A DNA stretch of 64,000 nucleotides. Source: Aurantiochytrium sp. KH105 (taxonomy: Eukaryota; Sar; Bigyra; Thraustochytrida; Thraustochytriidae). This document shows positions 41,301 through 47,995 of this stretch, piece after piece. The DNA is taken from assembly GCA_003116975.1 (NCBI GenBank), contig BGKB01000112.1:1-64000 (forward strand). The letters are read 5' to 3'. The stretch's first letter is position 1; every line of letters begins with the position of its first letter. The notes under the pieces are model-generated. The model saw only the letters and a program-made list of their open reading frames with translations. It made no database searches and was not told the origin of the DNA. A program made the position numbers and the translations under genes.

Positions 41301-42766
41301 GCAACGGCTTCAGCACCAAGCGTGTTTCCAGGATCAAGCATATGTATTTCGACAAACACATCGCTGGGTCCGAGCGAGCTTGCTGCGCCAAGGCCAATTA
41401 TTCGATTGGTCATGATGGCCACAAGCCACGCGTCGGATCGCTCCTGGTCCAGCTCCGTCTCTGGCGCAGCCATGGGCACAAAGTCCCAAGCGAGATAGAC
41501 TTGACCCTGTTGCCCAGACAAAGCCAGCCAGGTTTCATTGTCCCCATACGTGAATTGACACTCTCCATGACTACCTGTTGCGGTGAAGATCTCGACCTGA
41601 AAAGACTCCACCTCGTACAGCGATGTTAGCATGTGGATACTACTACTTTCAAAGGTGCCGGCGCGGTCTGTGTGGTGTTTTCGCAGAGGTGATGGAACAA
41701 GATCTGACATTTGAAGCAGTGGAAAGCACACACGTTCACCTGAAGTGCCAAATTTGACCCGCATTCCGACAATATCATCGCCTTCAGTGAGAGCAAGGGG
41801 GTCAAATCTGCGTAGCTTCGCCTGCCGAAAACACACATATCCTGGTTGTGCCATTGCCGAGAGCTCGCGAGCACTCGAGCTCGGACCTTCGTCCGCTTCA
41901 AAACTAATTTCCACATAGACTTGAACGCCGTAGTCCTTTAGATTTGCGAGATGCTGCGAATCGCCCAGACGCAATTCTGCGGCAAATTTGCTGCTCGTCA
42001 AAGCAATCTCGCACGAGGCGTGATGTACTGAATTTGCCAAAGCGTTCTCGATTGCGTGCTCATCACCCTGAAAATGGACATCGACGTTGACGCGAAGAAC
42101 CTCCGAAGGGACCCATCGTCCGTTGAAACGAAACATCTGCTTGACCGAAAAGACAGAGGTTTCCTCTTTACCATGAAGATAATCTTTTGTTTGAGAAGAC
42201 GTCTTCGCGGGGCGTTGATCAGGGCTCTGTTGGTTTTCCAGAGTGACGGGACGATCGAGCGATTGTGTTTGCCCGCCCAGCGTCGCCGAAAAGGCGAGCG
42301 CACGTATTGATCTGTCGTCTCTATGCGTACAGCGACCTGTCGTGAGAAGCACGCGCCATGTTCCTGTTTCAGCGATGCTTTCCTTTTCTTCGCGAGTGAT
42401 GGGTGTGAGCTCGAAGCGAAGCTTGGGTGAGTCAATGGTTTTGCCTGCAGCATTGAAGAGAGGGACGGTGAGCTCGCGCATTCGCATCGCCCGCTCCTCT
42501 GTTGCTTGCGTCCCTCTTCGCTTTCCCAAGCGAAGCCAGGTTCTACTGCGTCGCTGCTCTACTAGAACTTTTGATAAATCAACGCTACCTTGTGCGTCTC
42601 CATTGCTCTTGAGTTCAACGTGGATCCATGCCGTTTGCATGTGGTCATCGTTGATATCGATCGGGGTGTCTACGATTCGCACTCCTTCGGGCATAAGAGT
42701 GACATGGACCTCGTCTTTGCGCTCGCCATACACGCGAAGGGCCCATAATTCCTGCTCTTTCGTCAT
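29360..42766 (-). CDS. Giant 4468-residue C2/EF-hand/ankyrin/IQ protein
   Basis: I do not recognise a named family. The single uninterrupted frame is 13.4 kb. Approximate domain order: a series of divergent C2-like beta domains from the N-terminus to about 1200; an EF-hand region (loop DTNSDGVVTFDE at 1242); a canonical C2 domain (about 1370-1500, SSDPYCVVRVG with D1404); a helical region (about 1510-1950); more C2-like domains (about 2100-2600) with an IQ-like MTALGRGFLARRG; ankyrin repeats (about 2685-2745, TALHQAV, LLEAGANLSAVD); an EF-hand at 2858 (DMDGNGWVDGDEF); an EF pair at 3105-3175; about four IQ motifs (3345-3476); an EF pair at 4248-4305; and a Ser-rich tail. An unknown module starting VRW/IRW occurs three times (W3255, W3880, W4331). 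The annotated start is the ATG at 42766. Calcium-responsive scaffold at membranes or flagellum is inference; calmodulin binding by the IQ motifs is likely. Confidence 0.9.
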   Translation of the reverse strand: MTKEQELWALRVYGERKDEVHVTLMPEGVRIVDTPIDINDDHMQTAWIHVELKSNGDAQGSVDLSKVLVEQRRSRTWLRLGKRRGTQATEERAMRMRELTVPLFNAAGKTIDSPKLRFELTPITREEKESIAETGTWRVLLTTGRCTHRDDRSIRALAFSATLGGQTQSLDRPVTLENQQSPDQRPAKTSSQTKDYLHGKEETSVFSVKQMFRFNGRWVPSEVLRVNVDVHFQGDEHAIENALANSVHHASCEIALTSSKFAAELRLGDSQHLANLKDYGVQVYVEISFEADEGPSSSARELSAMAQPGYVCFRQAKLRRFDPLALTEGDDIVGMRVKFGTSGERVCFPLLQMSDLVPSPLRKHHTDRAGTFESSSIHMLTSLYEVESFQVEIFTATGSHGECQFTYGDNETWLALSGQQGQVYLAWDFVPMAAPETELDQERSDAWLVAIMTNRIIGLGAASSLGPSDVFVEIHMLDPGNTLGAEAVATHKFRTMTRDPRDIFAESSQCVLSSKFAPGQNRMPRTSLLRFEMKSARNVLLGECTIDISSLYCVASANKTGITVPLHCTAGKLFLDVILDVVQLSHAAAWIRDRNRGIRGPRKTSTPSQSEAIIEVIGAQKLRHAKGLLKTSVSETNRPTNAQITRSQPHGGASNPEWEEEKLTLDAEDIAHKRFVCESLLSKTGQVWLLTARLFANDKLLGASTWIEIPRHKDLTQVRPILYKGRFAGLLEVTASEQVQSRENAEECLSLALSSASPSAHTSGRGHDLPSSATASASASASLRRRRRSSLACSDSQGDNFVFVRVLRIRRKRAESVVVHGSLEIAARIRVDQTWYMTQFCKSMTPQSPTQVLVFQQRLGPYRLEGTALGFEAEIAIIESTSGEVEERVIGCVQLHFVAQHLHACSYKIPDTDMHIDLLVERFPSRGEAEGPDIELAESSLYEAVLNVPKEFDLSLETLVFSADAIIPCRPLQTALNNQIVCLGLGQPALRSSFESLRLTASQSDGTLIEATYEVHQNELRLLMSEAGTHSLPSVFTWSFHETRYVSLLPMLESDDFFSLNVERVEGLPSTWRSCRVRLVLISAKGPSYDVAGLCANVSLSEGSAFIAEEFHFERFGRVAPVGLRIVVLGDGGDASLETYAPVRKLAQAHFQIKVSDEASVSFSREEHATPDSHLPSREKNNTRVMNDPQLEPFVAAFARFDPKESGSIPAGVVAQLVGEELAFLLSDRNEQNLALELALLDTNSDGVVTFDEYLAWVETKRPASSVPAVPPPKAAHHLNVRLSISHVECSSQLNARVIAKALPSGAKDATSSATGPRMTWPKPAVLKIPCEKNLELFLVENHTGKVRAKSSLLEPEQLPDTLLLHGAPVKVRIEVTCARGLRAADNVGFIASHIGRGDTASSDPYCVVRVGKLSKRTKVCKDTCDPDWNESLEFDVDPGAHSSDQQNAFVAVQIEVRDKDTMSLRDDFLGSCEMHCTADLTQETLSLQGKNARGTLTLRAQITAFETAKLSLQSEIVTDITVDVLDRAIAKRTATLNEALRYSDEADQMLSKIPAPFRATKPKLAFELTPRPPKDGRRSLRRLVEAVNQASAMPPSTLVKLHEEIQDRIFAFSSEHFGHVRGRAQRPPANPREYDVLLQLSGQLREHMRQSKGICIIGELKALRTLPSTKNADVILRELVSSEEALRAHISSQLSKLSSQFDPQEAHAKRLLSELTQKGDIPTAMDLEETVRMWTEERKQRDHSARQERELAEYIENKQGELGSALGRRRDHLRTSSRADVLYAQNLAGTRHDAIESLRKSLAQADDRAERASSAALKNRLARLQSLETLLAKFEPPGSTELLAALHAASLDRETTPVTLVELTASLLYPAIMDAVLTAHELAVRFVYAGAPEVNDAKRFFRLLKRRMVRDHRKKVLHEAVCARLDALGGRNDIDAWTIMRASDLAKSFIVGGDAEDVDGESLSESARQQAIKLIKDSFLSRADLLRMGGILHVEANCSQHSLRASLDGNDLAILAGDQTSIPDEHRVEIPPQSKAEGVLHVDLLPFDPQATHFTRIMYHLEDLMQRPGVALWGHFQAQELELKRVGQGLVRIEVILSASNAALALQCFVQGSFPIPGFISREHDMSCTWNLSSSSHEKKDLFFPGRDCRATSNVEVFAALFDRENMAQPLGGPVPLRLDMDSPQSIGEGIGVKLSFQPDDNLLDRIRKERAAVKMTALGRGFLARRGAQLLGTAEFNLQASGLVGKTGSRHPSMSVYCSVHYGDIKLAATNAAKRMGASPDFGQIRLPIYKGWDGALAFKVWEQASLVGQCELSAAQLAATQASEEVTLALRGGLRSKQGAGLQVHVVRARTNLNFAPPDTMCSVRLLTSERGQGNKRTTRPRPVNASSTVEWNEGFIYRDWTFGVEEELRFEMCNSENEHVEVFTLRLENVLSQQKHTEWLKCSSSQSSLLVKAWALEVLDDPDRCGNLKITDMKLLDTVTSHPQPQPHPTSLSGPCKVIVHVLEARDLGEDACRPKVRCELLPWGQARPLGCGETGRTWSDGSHARWTRSEMNKLELSYPGSDGRDSPAIEIELWNAEHEPIVGHARVPFHSFSDDMWINLNPRGRIRFRVKVDADEGRLASARRVEASMCFKPRLNASNSKLNSSELHQEASDLMLLEELKMVSAEDLVQHVAQTPRLLTAQNELRRTALHQAVIMNQPKLAHILLEAGANLSAVDTQDKTPVDYARSADMLRALGVLAPHSVLVSQRSQMQGLETVLQHLSLRDKAFATAELVESEDTSQEKDDDDTGKEADTDGNDDEVLDNGDLVRRSSPTDDQSGKNEVLPAAEEAMFELLYDVVEQANGPDEVFDLFDMDGNGWVDGDEFEGSMRELLSIQSAADDRLEIVRSLAKMLMPSKGRPCSRRRFAAFFKEHARDARQSSARSDSSQLADHLAKILANTSSLSIHSTATSARNAVEDSTGERFDLDVVRQAWLKTLAREEREFEDVIACFVRKARGESQKWPTTMELSVFVEAVAASRDSGDDSDNIEAPARFIERLCERLHIDETEVPAREIVERMLVTNGRADEEIVTRANDHLLQSIVELVRREGHGGSVNDFRSISRRLFETLDGNGSGAVDRLEFTSGMRQLGVTDASAVQQLFDMVDVNHDGRASVEEFVLHIERFIYRKQAALDSVLATLRKRTSKPERTTASSSLTNRPKVARERLASKLAWMQKKCAERDMIKGSRETETCTRYFQRSDKALSTLHEVRWSALVVRDNSGSKRSNRSFEEVRISCYDEMDELLILDTGKSLRLGADAIEMVWDSEASGTGGRGDGSLYGSAADPEPLLVRVLAKLEACKARVHRSACRVQNLFRRNHELLKGRLAVAKQRQHVQRVRDERKGATSMQRIVRGRQARKRKARLQMLARRQAERREAEFRAAQRIQATMRGYMERNDVMERREARRLAAVVQIQSCARGFLLRSAERRLTQREHDFIIRAVQTPFRKGFMAQLTIDAPRLAQEVLRMKLIMSPACEDSTTQLPIYGLAVEAQQSAKSNVDVEARMQALRKVLRSFGVVELESEVKVSCFRDKRGQTGVAEVLEKVILLDDEAMLMQTALDLAQEITNMHPVHDVTQVSAAIMRVMSENPALTDGPKDNVKVTGTAMFKSFRYLQDNAARSFAWVQTKAKTSNRVYTRSLELESFQGTRTNDREDAMLDQVRALALVSGQFDAYGLMRALVDGNVSVDAVQDAEATLTAQWNGIEYQICARLAFAKKRKVTAGKGYNHVPARPLCKHADLHSVLMVSRGSAAHHLTDSSLQQQTNGASVDPQVLRVDFSELEMGERSAKLLQRAVWMPPAKTKVFAQRVYLHQSDVAHSGQGNGGLSVGRAGFRRVRWIGKLVTSSETSEQVEVDAWRLTEQSTGGLQLRLVIPGGHLGWFSIQECKSMLRLCLRVDVGPDDMFERTSKILSPFEETGRLLTGLLGHIRERVRDVGDARRVFLRHGFETSMPRGALEDVLKRRLECLSYLRSVEGVLDAEEAEEVMGIFLDLFPDPLTLEAWQGLCEPPIIDTLTWISRALHSRPGGLVYMRAKFRSLGDGESLALEQVESALCEYLGDVGLVPEMLREVDWTNVSVNDSICVQALLHQLDTAHKAMRMSNGEAMSPSTGMEPGTGDEAFPQEGDDEADERDLEGGAQGDAEELVTPAQRERLVQELVDSDDEEELWGSAFFRDEAMRSALAELRFRILEYANPDVHPDRFDLEKTFRVFDQDRTGLVDADEFRKALRALHMNQLLPTQEMIERFIDAMDGDGDGKINLAEFKRMVGPQRPLSLLRRLRRPHALQTIRWSVELFVADLGEWIPGTAVRYRAFDNAIQIELQAHGKQIEMQNIGFLQIDDYPLFLRRNLWSGKPWGREPLWKRVRSARSMRNSKSVLEEVFSRSSKSSSLFSSSSLGTLTTASSETPPTTARSSASSFASMSSSLTD

Positions 42767-43382
42767 GTGCGCGTCTCCGTCCCTGTCCCCTCTCGGTTCT
42801 ACCAAAGTTGTCGCTCTGGCTGATGCTCTTGCTGTTGTTGTTGCTCGAGCTACGTCGACCTTCGTCCCACTTCTGCCTCGCGAGAGCAGGCAAGCTTGTA
42901 TTCCTCTGTGCCTTGCTGGCGTTCACGCTCGCATAAGTGACACGGGGCCTTCCTTCTCACTCAGCGCCCGCCTGACCAGCCCGACGTCTTGCTGCCCAAA
43001 AGCAAACCAATCGGGCCCGCGCTCGCCCGCTGGCTGGGCTAGCCAAGCTAGCCCAGCCCACCTTCCAGTCGGGTCGAAGCTCGCAAGCAAGCAAGCCCGC
43101 AAGCAGGCAGGCCAACAGATAGCCGTTGAGCCCCGAAGTCAGGGTTTCTCGGCAAATCCCGGGGCGGAGGGTTTCGCCGACGGGCGACTGGTTCTACGGG
43201 CGCGGGCCTGGCCCAGCCAGCCAGGCGCAGATCAGGAAAAGCTCGAGCCTCGAGCGCGCCCAGGGCTCGCGGCGAGACGCGGACAAGGTCGGGTCGCGGC
43301 GCAGGGCGGCTGCTGGCTGCCTCCGTCGCCTGCTCGCTGGTCGTCCGAGTTGCGAGAGAGCTGTCGGACCCGGCAGGGCAAG
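42767..43382. promoter_or_regulatory. Divergent promoter region shared by giant gene and POLR1B
   Basis: The 616 bp between two start codons that point away from each other. It contains GCAAGCAAGC/GCAGGCAGGC-type units near 43080-43115. No TATA box is obvious. The frame of POLR1B stays open through the whole region and into the giant gene, which makes naive start calls too long. Confidence 0.55.
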
Positions 43383-46300
43383 ATGATGGCCTACAAGACG
43401 CCCGAGAGGCCCCACGGTAGTGGCGGCAGCAAGCGCGGGGAGGCGACGACGGGGAGACGCAGGTCGAACAAGTCGGCGAGCTCAAGACGACCGCGCACGA
43501 ACCCGTCGTCGACGAACGACCCGCTTCCGGACTTGGAAAAGGTGCAGTACCTGCACGAATTGGTGGCCCAGCACGTGGACTCGTTCAACTTTGCGGTGAC
43601 GGAGGGCCTCGCGTATGCGGTGAATGACATCGGCGCGCGGGAGCTCGTGTACGACGGGGATAATGGACGCAAGCTGCGCATGTGGCTCGAGGAGGTGAAC
43701 GTGGGCTTTCCCACGCGGTCCCAGAGCGAAAAGGCTCTGGACTCGCGCATCTTTCCCTCCGAGTCACGAGCGCGCCACATTCATTACGGCGCGCAGCTCT
43801 CTGCGAACGTGTGCTTTGAGCAGGACGGTGAGGTGGTACGCCTCAATCGCAACCTTGGCGAGGTCCCCATCATGGTGGGTTCTGTCAAGTGCCATTTGCG
43901 TGGTCTTGGCCCCGCGGAGATGCTGCGACGCCACGAAGATGCAACTGAAATGGGCGGCTACTTTGTCTGCAACGGCAATGAGCGTGTGGTGCGTTTGCTG
44001 CAGATTCCCCGCCGTAACCATATTATGGCCGTCGACCGTCCCTCGTTCAAGAAACGCGGGCCTACGTTCAGTACCAAGGCCGTTTCGATGCGGTGTGTTG
44101 GCCCTGATCAGGTTGGTAGCACCGTGACCCTGCACTATCTGCTGGATGGTACGGCCATGGTCAAGCTTGGCATTCGCAAGGCAGAGTACTTTTTGCCTGC
44201 CATGCTCGTGCTCAAGGCTCTCAAGCCACCGATGGCGACGGATCGCGAGATTTACACGAGCATTCTTCGCGGCGCGCATCTGGATGGCGATACCTTTATC
44301 AGCGACCGCGTGGAGCTCTGTCTACGACAGGTTGCGGATTTGCGGCTCTTTACGGCACAGCAGTGCCGCGCGTACCTTGGTTCGCAGTTCCGTTCCGTGC
44401 TTGCGGAGGTGACGCCGCTCATGTCGGACGAGGAGGCGGGCGAGGTGCTTCTTCGTCGGCACGTGTTCGTACATCTCAATAACTACTCTGCGGCGCCGCG
44501 TAGCCATGCAACGACAGACGCAAGTCGTCTGAGCGATGAGGAGGGCGCTCTTTCCGAGGAAGAGATTGGTCAAGAGAAATTCAACCTTCTCATTGAGATG
44601 TTGCGTAAGCTCTTTGCCTTTGTCAGTGGACGCGTCGGTGTCGACAACCCTGACGCGCTCAACAATCACGAGCTGCTACTGAGCGGTCACGTGTACGGCA
44701 TGATTCTCAAGGAGCGCCTCGAACAGTACCTTCTGGGCGTTCGCGGTGCGATTTCGCGCGAGATCAGCGTGATGACGGGCAACAAGGCGGCCTTTATGGA
44801 TGCGCTCGGGCGCAACGATCCCAAGGTCCTGCGCCGCATGATGGACCGGCCGGCAGAGGTTGGCCGCAAGCTGTTCTACTTTATGGCAACGGGCAACCTG
44901 GTTAGCGAGACGGGTTTGGACCTTATGCAGACGGCAGGCTACACGATCGTGGCCGAGAAGCTGAACCGTTTCCGGTACCTGTCTCACTTTCGGTCCGTGC
45001 ACCGTGGCCAGTTCTTCACTGAGATGAAAACTACTGCAGTGCGCAAGCTTCTCCCTGAGGCGTGGGGCTACCTTTGCCCTGTGCACACACCAGATGGCTC
45101 GCCATGTGGTCTGTTGAACCACTTGTCGGCGCTCTGCGCAGTAGTGACGCATCACCCGCGTGGAGGCGGGCCTCTGCAAGGCTTCAAGGCGGCATCGAGT
45201 CAGCTTGTGCTGCAGAACAGCGCGCGCAAGAAGAAGTCGCGCAGCAAATCGTCCTCGACGGTCACGTCGCTAACGCCCTCGCTGGTGTCCGAGCAGGCGA
45301 ACTCTCTGCTGTCCCCCCTGGCTGAGCTGGTCAAGAATCTGGTGGCTTGGGGAGTTGCCCCAAGCGGGCCGCGCGGCGCGGACCTCGTCCCGCCATACAG
45401 TCACCATCCGGTGATGGTGGACGGTCGTCTTATTGGCTACGCTCCGATGAGCCTTTTGTCCAAGTCGATTGTGCCGCGTCTTCGGCGCGCCAAGACGGTC
45501 GCGCTCGGTGTCAGCGCAATGGAGGTGATGCAGCGCCCAATGCAGTTCTTTGACACCTCAAGGTACCTCCGCGAGTGCGTGGAGGACCCGCATCGGCACT
45601 ACGCGGCAACCTTGGAGGTTTGCCTCATTCCTGAATCAGCGCGAGGCGGTGCCTATCCAGGTTTGTACCTGTTCACGGGCGCTGCGCGCATGTTGCGACC
45701 CGTCGTGCATCTTGACTCTGGATATGTGGAGCTGATTGGGCCGCTCGCGCAGACGTTCATGGAGATTGCGGTGCGCCCCGAAGAGGTGCGTCTTGGCGTG
45801 GACACGCACGTGGAGATTTGGCCGACGAGTATGCTGAGCGTGGTGGCGAGTATGACCCCATTCTCGGACTTTAACCAGTCCCCGCGTAACATGTATCAGT
45901 GCCAGATGGCCAAGCAAACGCTGGGATCCCCGGCGCACAATTACCGATGGCGTACGGACAACAAACTTTACCGCATTAAGACACCGCAGGCTCCGCTGAC
46001 GCAGAACAAGAACCACGGGACGTTCCAGATGGACGAGTACCCGCAAGGTACTAACTCGGTCGTTGCGGTCATCTCGTACACTGGATACGATATGGAGGAT
46101 GCCATGATTATCAGCAAAGGCTCTCACGACCGTGGCTTTGCGCATGCTTGCGTGTACAAGACCAAGATCCTGGACGTGGCGAAGAAGGACTCGCGTGGCC
46201 GCGCCACGCCAGTGACCCAATTTTTCTCCAATGTGCATCCCGAAACCGGTCTCGAGGTGACGGACAAGCTGGACCTGGACGGTCTGCCGGCTGTGGGCCA

Positions 46301-47300
46301 ATTTTTGCAGAACGGAGACCCGATTGCTTGCGTAGTGGATAGCGAGAAGAAGACCGCGCGTGTGGAAAAGTTCAAGGACACCGAGCCGGCATGGGTGGAT
46401 CAGATCCGCCTTCTCGGCATCGAGGGCGAGCCCGTTGCGGACGGTGCGCGGTTGGTGAGTATTACGCTCCGGTATGAGCGTAACCCAACGGTGGGCGATA
46501 AGTTTGCCTCTCGTCACGGGCAAAAGGGTGTGTGCAGTGTGATTTGGCCGCAGGAGGACATGCCGTTTACGGAGTCGGGCATGTCCCCGGATACTATTAT
46601 CAACCCGCATGCCTTTCCCTCGCGCATGACGATTGGTATGCTCATCGAGTCCATGGCAGGCAAAGCTGGTGCTTTGCACGGTGTCTACCAAGACGCTACG
46701 CCCTTTGCTATGCAGGGCGATGAGGAGGGCAAGACGGCTATTGACTACTTTGGCGCGCAGCTGGCGCGAGCCGGTTACAACTATTACGGCTCGGAGCCCT
46801 TGTACTCGGGCACACAGGGCACGGAGATGCAAGCAGACATTTACATTGGTCTCGTGTACTACCAGCGTCTGCGGCACATGGTTTCCGACAAGTCGCAGGT
46901 CCGCGCGCTGGGACCGATCGACCCCGTGACGCGACAGCCTGTCAAGGGTCGCAAGCGCGGTGGTGGTGTGCGTTTTGGCGAGATGGAACGTGATTCGTTG
47001 CTGGCCCACGGTACCTCGTTCATCATGCGCGATCGCTTGCTCAATTGCAGTGATCGCCACATCGCCTACGTGTGCTGCAACACAATTCTCAGTGTTTCAA
47101 ACGATACCGGTGCTCAGGACCAGGGCCATGGTATGAGCTCGAGTAGAGACACTTCGTTTTCCATGGGTGCCCCCACCTCGTTGCGTTGCCGTATCTGCAA
47201 GCGCACGGACCAGTGGTTCGCGACGACCATCCCGTTTGTGTTCCGCTACCTGACGAATGAGCTCGCGGCGATGGGCATCAAGATTGATGTTTCCGCGTAG
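43383..47300 (+). CDS. POLR1B: RNA polymerase I second-largest subunit (RPA135/RPA2)
   Basis: Beta-like core subunit of the enzyme that transcribes the large rRNA precursor in the nucleolus. The 1305 residues carry the conserved blocks in order: protrusion with GYFVCNGNERVVRLLQIPRRNH, fork region MKTTAVRKLLPEAWGYLCPVHTPDGSPCGLLNHL, the Pol I-typical PGLYLFTGAARMLRPVVHL, GYDMEDAMIISKGS, GDKFASRHGQKGVCSV (about residue 1038), INPHAFPSRMTIGMLIESMAGK and the anchor with SDRHIAYVC. The C-terminal zinc site looks incomplete: CRIC is present, but the preceding pair reads CCNT instead of Cys-x-x-Cys. Residues 1-60 are a basic, Ser/Arg-rich extension. I chose the ATG at 43383; a second ATG follows directly. 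Pol I rather than II or III is judged from the PGLYLFT and NGNER blocks. Confidence 0.93.
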   Translation: MMAYKTPERPHGSGGSKRGEATTGRRRSNKSASSRRPRTNPSSTNDPLPDLEKVQYLHELVAQHVDSFNFAVTEGLAYAVNDIGARELVYDGDNGRKLRMWLEEVNVGFPTRSQSEKALDSRIFPSESRARHIHYGAQLSANVCFEQDGEVVRLNRNLGEVPIMVGSVKCHLRGLGPAEMLRRHEDATEMGGYFVCNGNERVVRLLQIPRRNHIMAVDRPSFKKRGPTFSTKAVSMRCVGPDQVGSTVTLHYLLDGTAMVKLGIRKAEYFLPAMLVLKALKPPMATDREIYTSILRGAHLDGDTFISDRVELCLRQVADLRLFTAQQCRAYLGSQFRSVLAEVTPLMSDEEAGEVLLRRHVFVHLNNYSAAPRSHATTDASRLSDEEGALSEEEIGQEKFNLLIEMLRKLFAFVSGRVGVDNPDALNNHELLLSGHVYGMILKERLEQYLLGVRGAISREISVMTGNKAAFMDALGRNDPKVLRRMMDRPAEVGRKLFYFMATGNLVSETGLDLMQTAGYTIVAEKLNRFRYLSHFRSVHRGQFFTEMKTTAVRKLLPEAWGYLCPVHTPDGSPCGLLNHLSALCAVVTHHPRGGGPLQGFKAASSQLVLQNSARKKKSRSKSSSTVTSLTPSLVSEQANSLLSPLAELVKNLVAWGVAPSGPRGADLVPPYSHHPVMVDGRLIGYAPMSLLSKSIVPRLRRAKTVALGVSAMEVMQRPMQFFDTSRYLRECVEDPHRHYAATLEVCLIPESARGGAYPGLYLFTGAARMLRPVVHLDSGYVELIGPLAQTFMEIAVRPEEVRLGVDTHVEIWPTSMLSVVASMTPFSDFNQSPRNMYQCQMAKQTLGSPAHNYRWRTDNKLYRIKTPQAPLTQNKNHGTFQMDEYPQGTNSVVAVISYTGYDMEDAMIISKGSHDRGFAHACVYKTKILDVAKKDSRGRATPVTQFFSNVHPETGLEVTDKLDLDGLPAVGQFLQNGDPIACVVDSEKKTARVEKFKDTEPAWVDQIRLLGIEGEPVADGARLVSITLRYERNPTVGDKFASRHGQKGVCSVIWPQEDMPFTESGMSPDTIINPHAFPSRMTIGMLIESMAGKAGALHGVYQDATPFAMQGDEEGKTAIDYFGAQLARAGYNYYGSEPLYSGTQGTEMQADIYIGLVYYQRLRHMVSDKSQVRALGPIDPVTRQPVKGRKRGGGVRFGEMERDSLLAHGTSFIMRDRLLNCSDRHIAYVCCNTILSVSNDTGAQDQGHGMSSSRDTSFSMGAPTSLRCRICKRTDQWFATTIPFVFRYLTNELAAMGIKIDVSA

Positions 47301-47995
47301 ATCTGCGCAAGAGCGTAGTACCAGACAAAATTTTAAAAAAAGAAGTATCATTTGGTTAGACTCGCTGATGGTGGCCCGGCCATGTGCTTTGCTTTCCTGT
47401 GAACCGTGGTTGTTCAGTTTTTATAGATTAGGGGAAAAAGAAGAAGAAAAAACGAAAGGAGAACACAAGGCTTTGTGAAAAGCCCAGGCAGCAAAAGCGT
47501 TGAATCTCGAAAGGAAAGACAATCTACCATCTACTTTCTTTTTGTCTATTATTCTCTAGCTTGGTTTGATTGGTATACAATGCATGCACGTCCATATACA
47601 CGGAAGCACCAACACATTCGTCAGAAATCTGCGTGTACGCATGATGCCTGCTGATGAAGGGTTGATCGCTCGAATAAACTTTTTATTAGATTTGATTCGG
47701 CGAAAAGGACACTTCCAGAGGCGAACGCGAGTCTTTCCGTCATCTGTGATTCTTTGCTAACAACGCATGTGCTTTGCGTTCTTCACTCGTCGTCGTCATC
47801 GTCCTCGTCGTCATCTTCATGTGTTTGCTTGGCTTGGCTTTGCTTGGCTAGGCTTGGCTTGCAGGGCAAAATGTTTTGTGGCCAAAAAATTATGTTTCGT
47901 CCTACTTTTTCCATTCGGCTCTTGATTCTTTCCGTGTGTGGTTTTGCGATTGAAAGACAAAAGGGAAAGAAAGAAAAGAAAAGAGGACAAGACGT
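47301..47995. other. Convergent spacer
   Basis: Between the stops of POLR1B and the kinase-phosphatase gene. It is AT-richer and has TTGGC-type pentanucleotide units at about 47825-47861 and a GTC/CTC-rich stretch just before them. No gene was recognised. Confidence 0.5.

Noticed and set aside
42243..43382. 380-codon upstream extension of POLR1B
   Set aside because: Overlaps the giant gene on the opposite strand and crosses the promoter region; no similarity to the N-terminus of Pol I subunits.
45636..47060. 474-residue minus-strand frame inside POLR1B
   Set aside because: Antisense shadow of a highly conserved gene.
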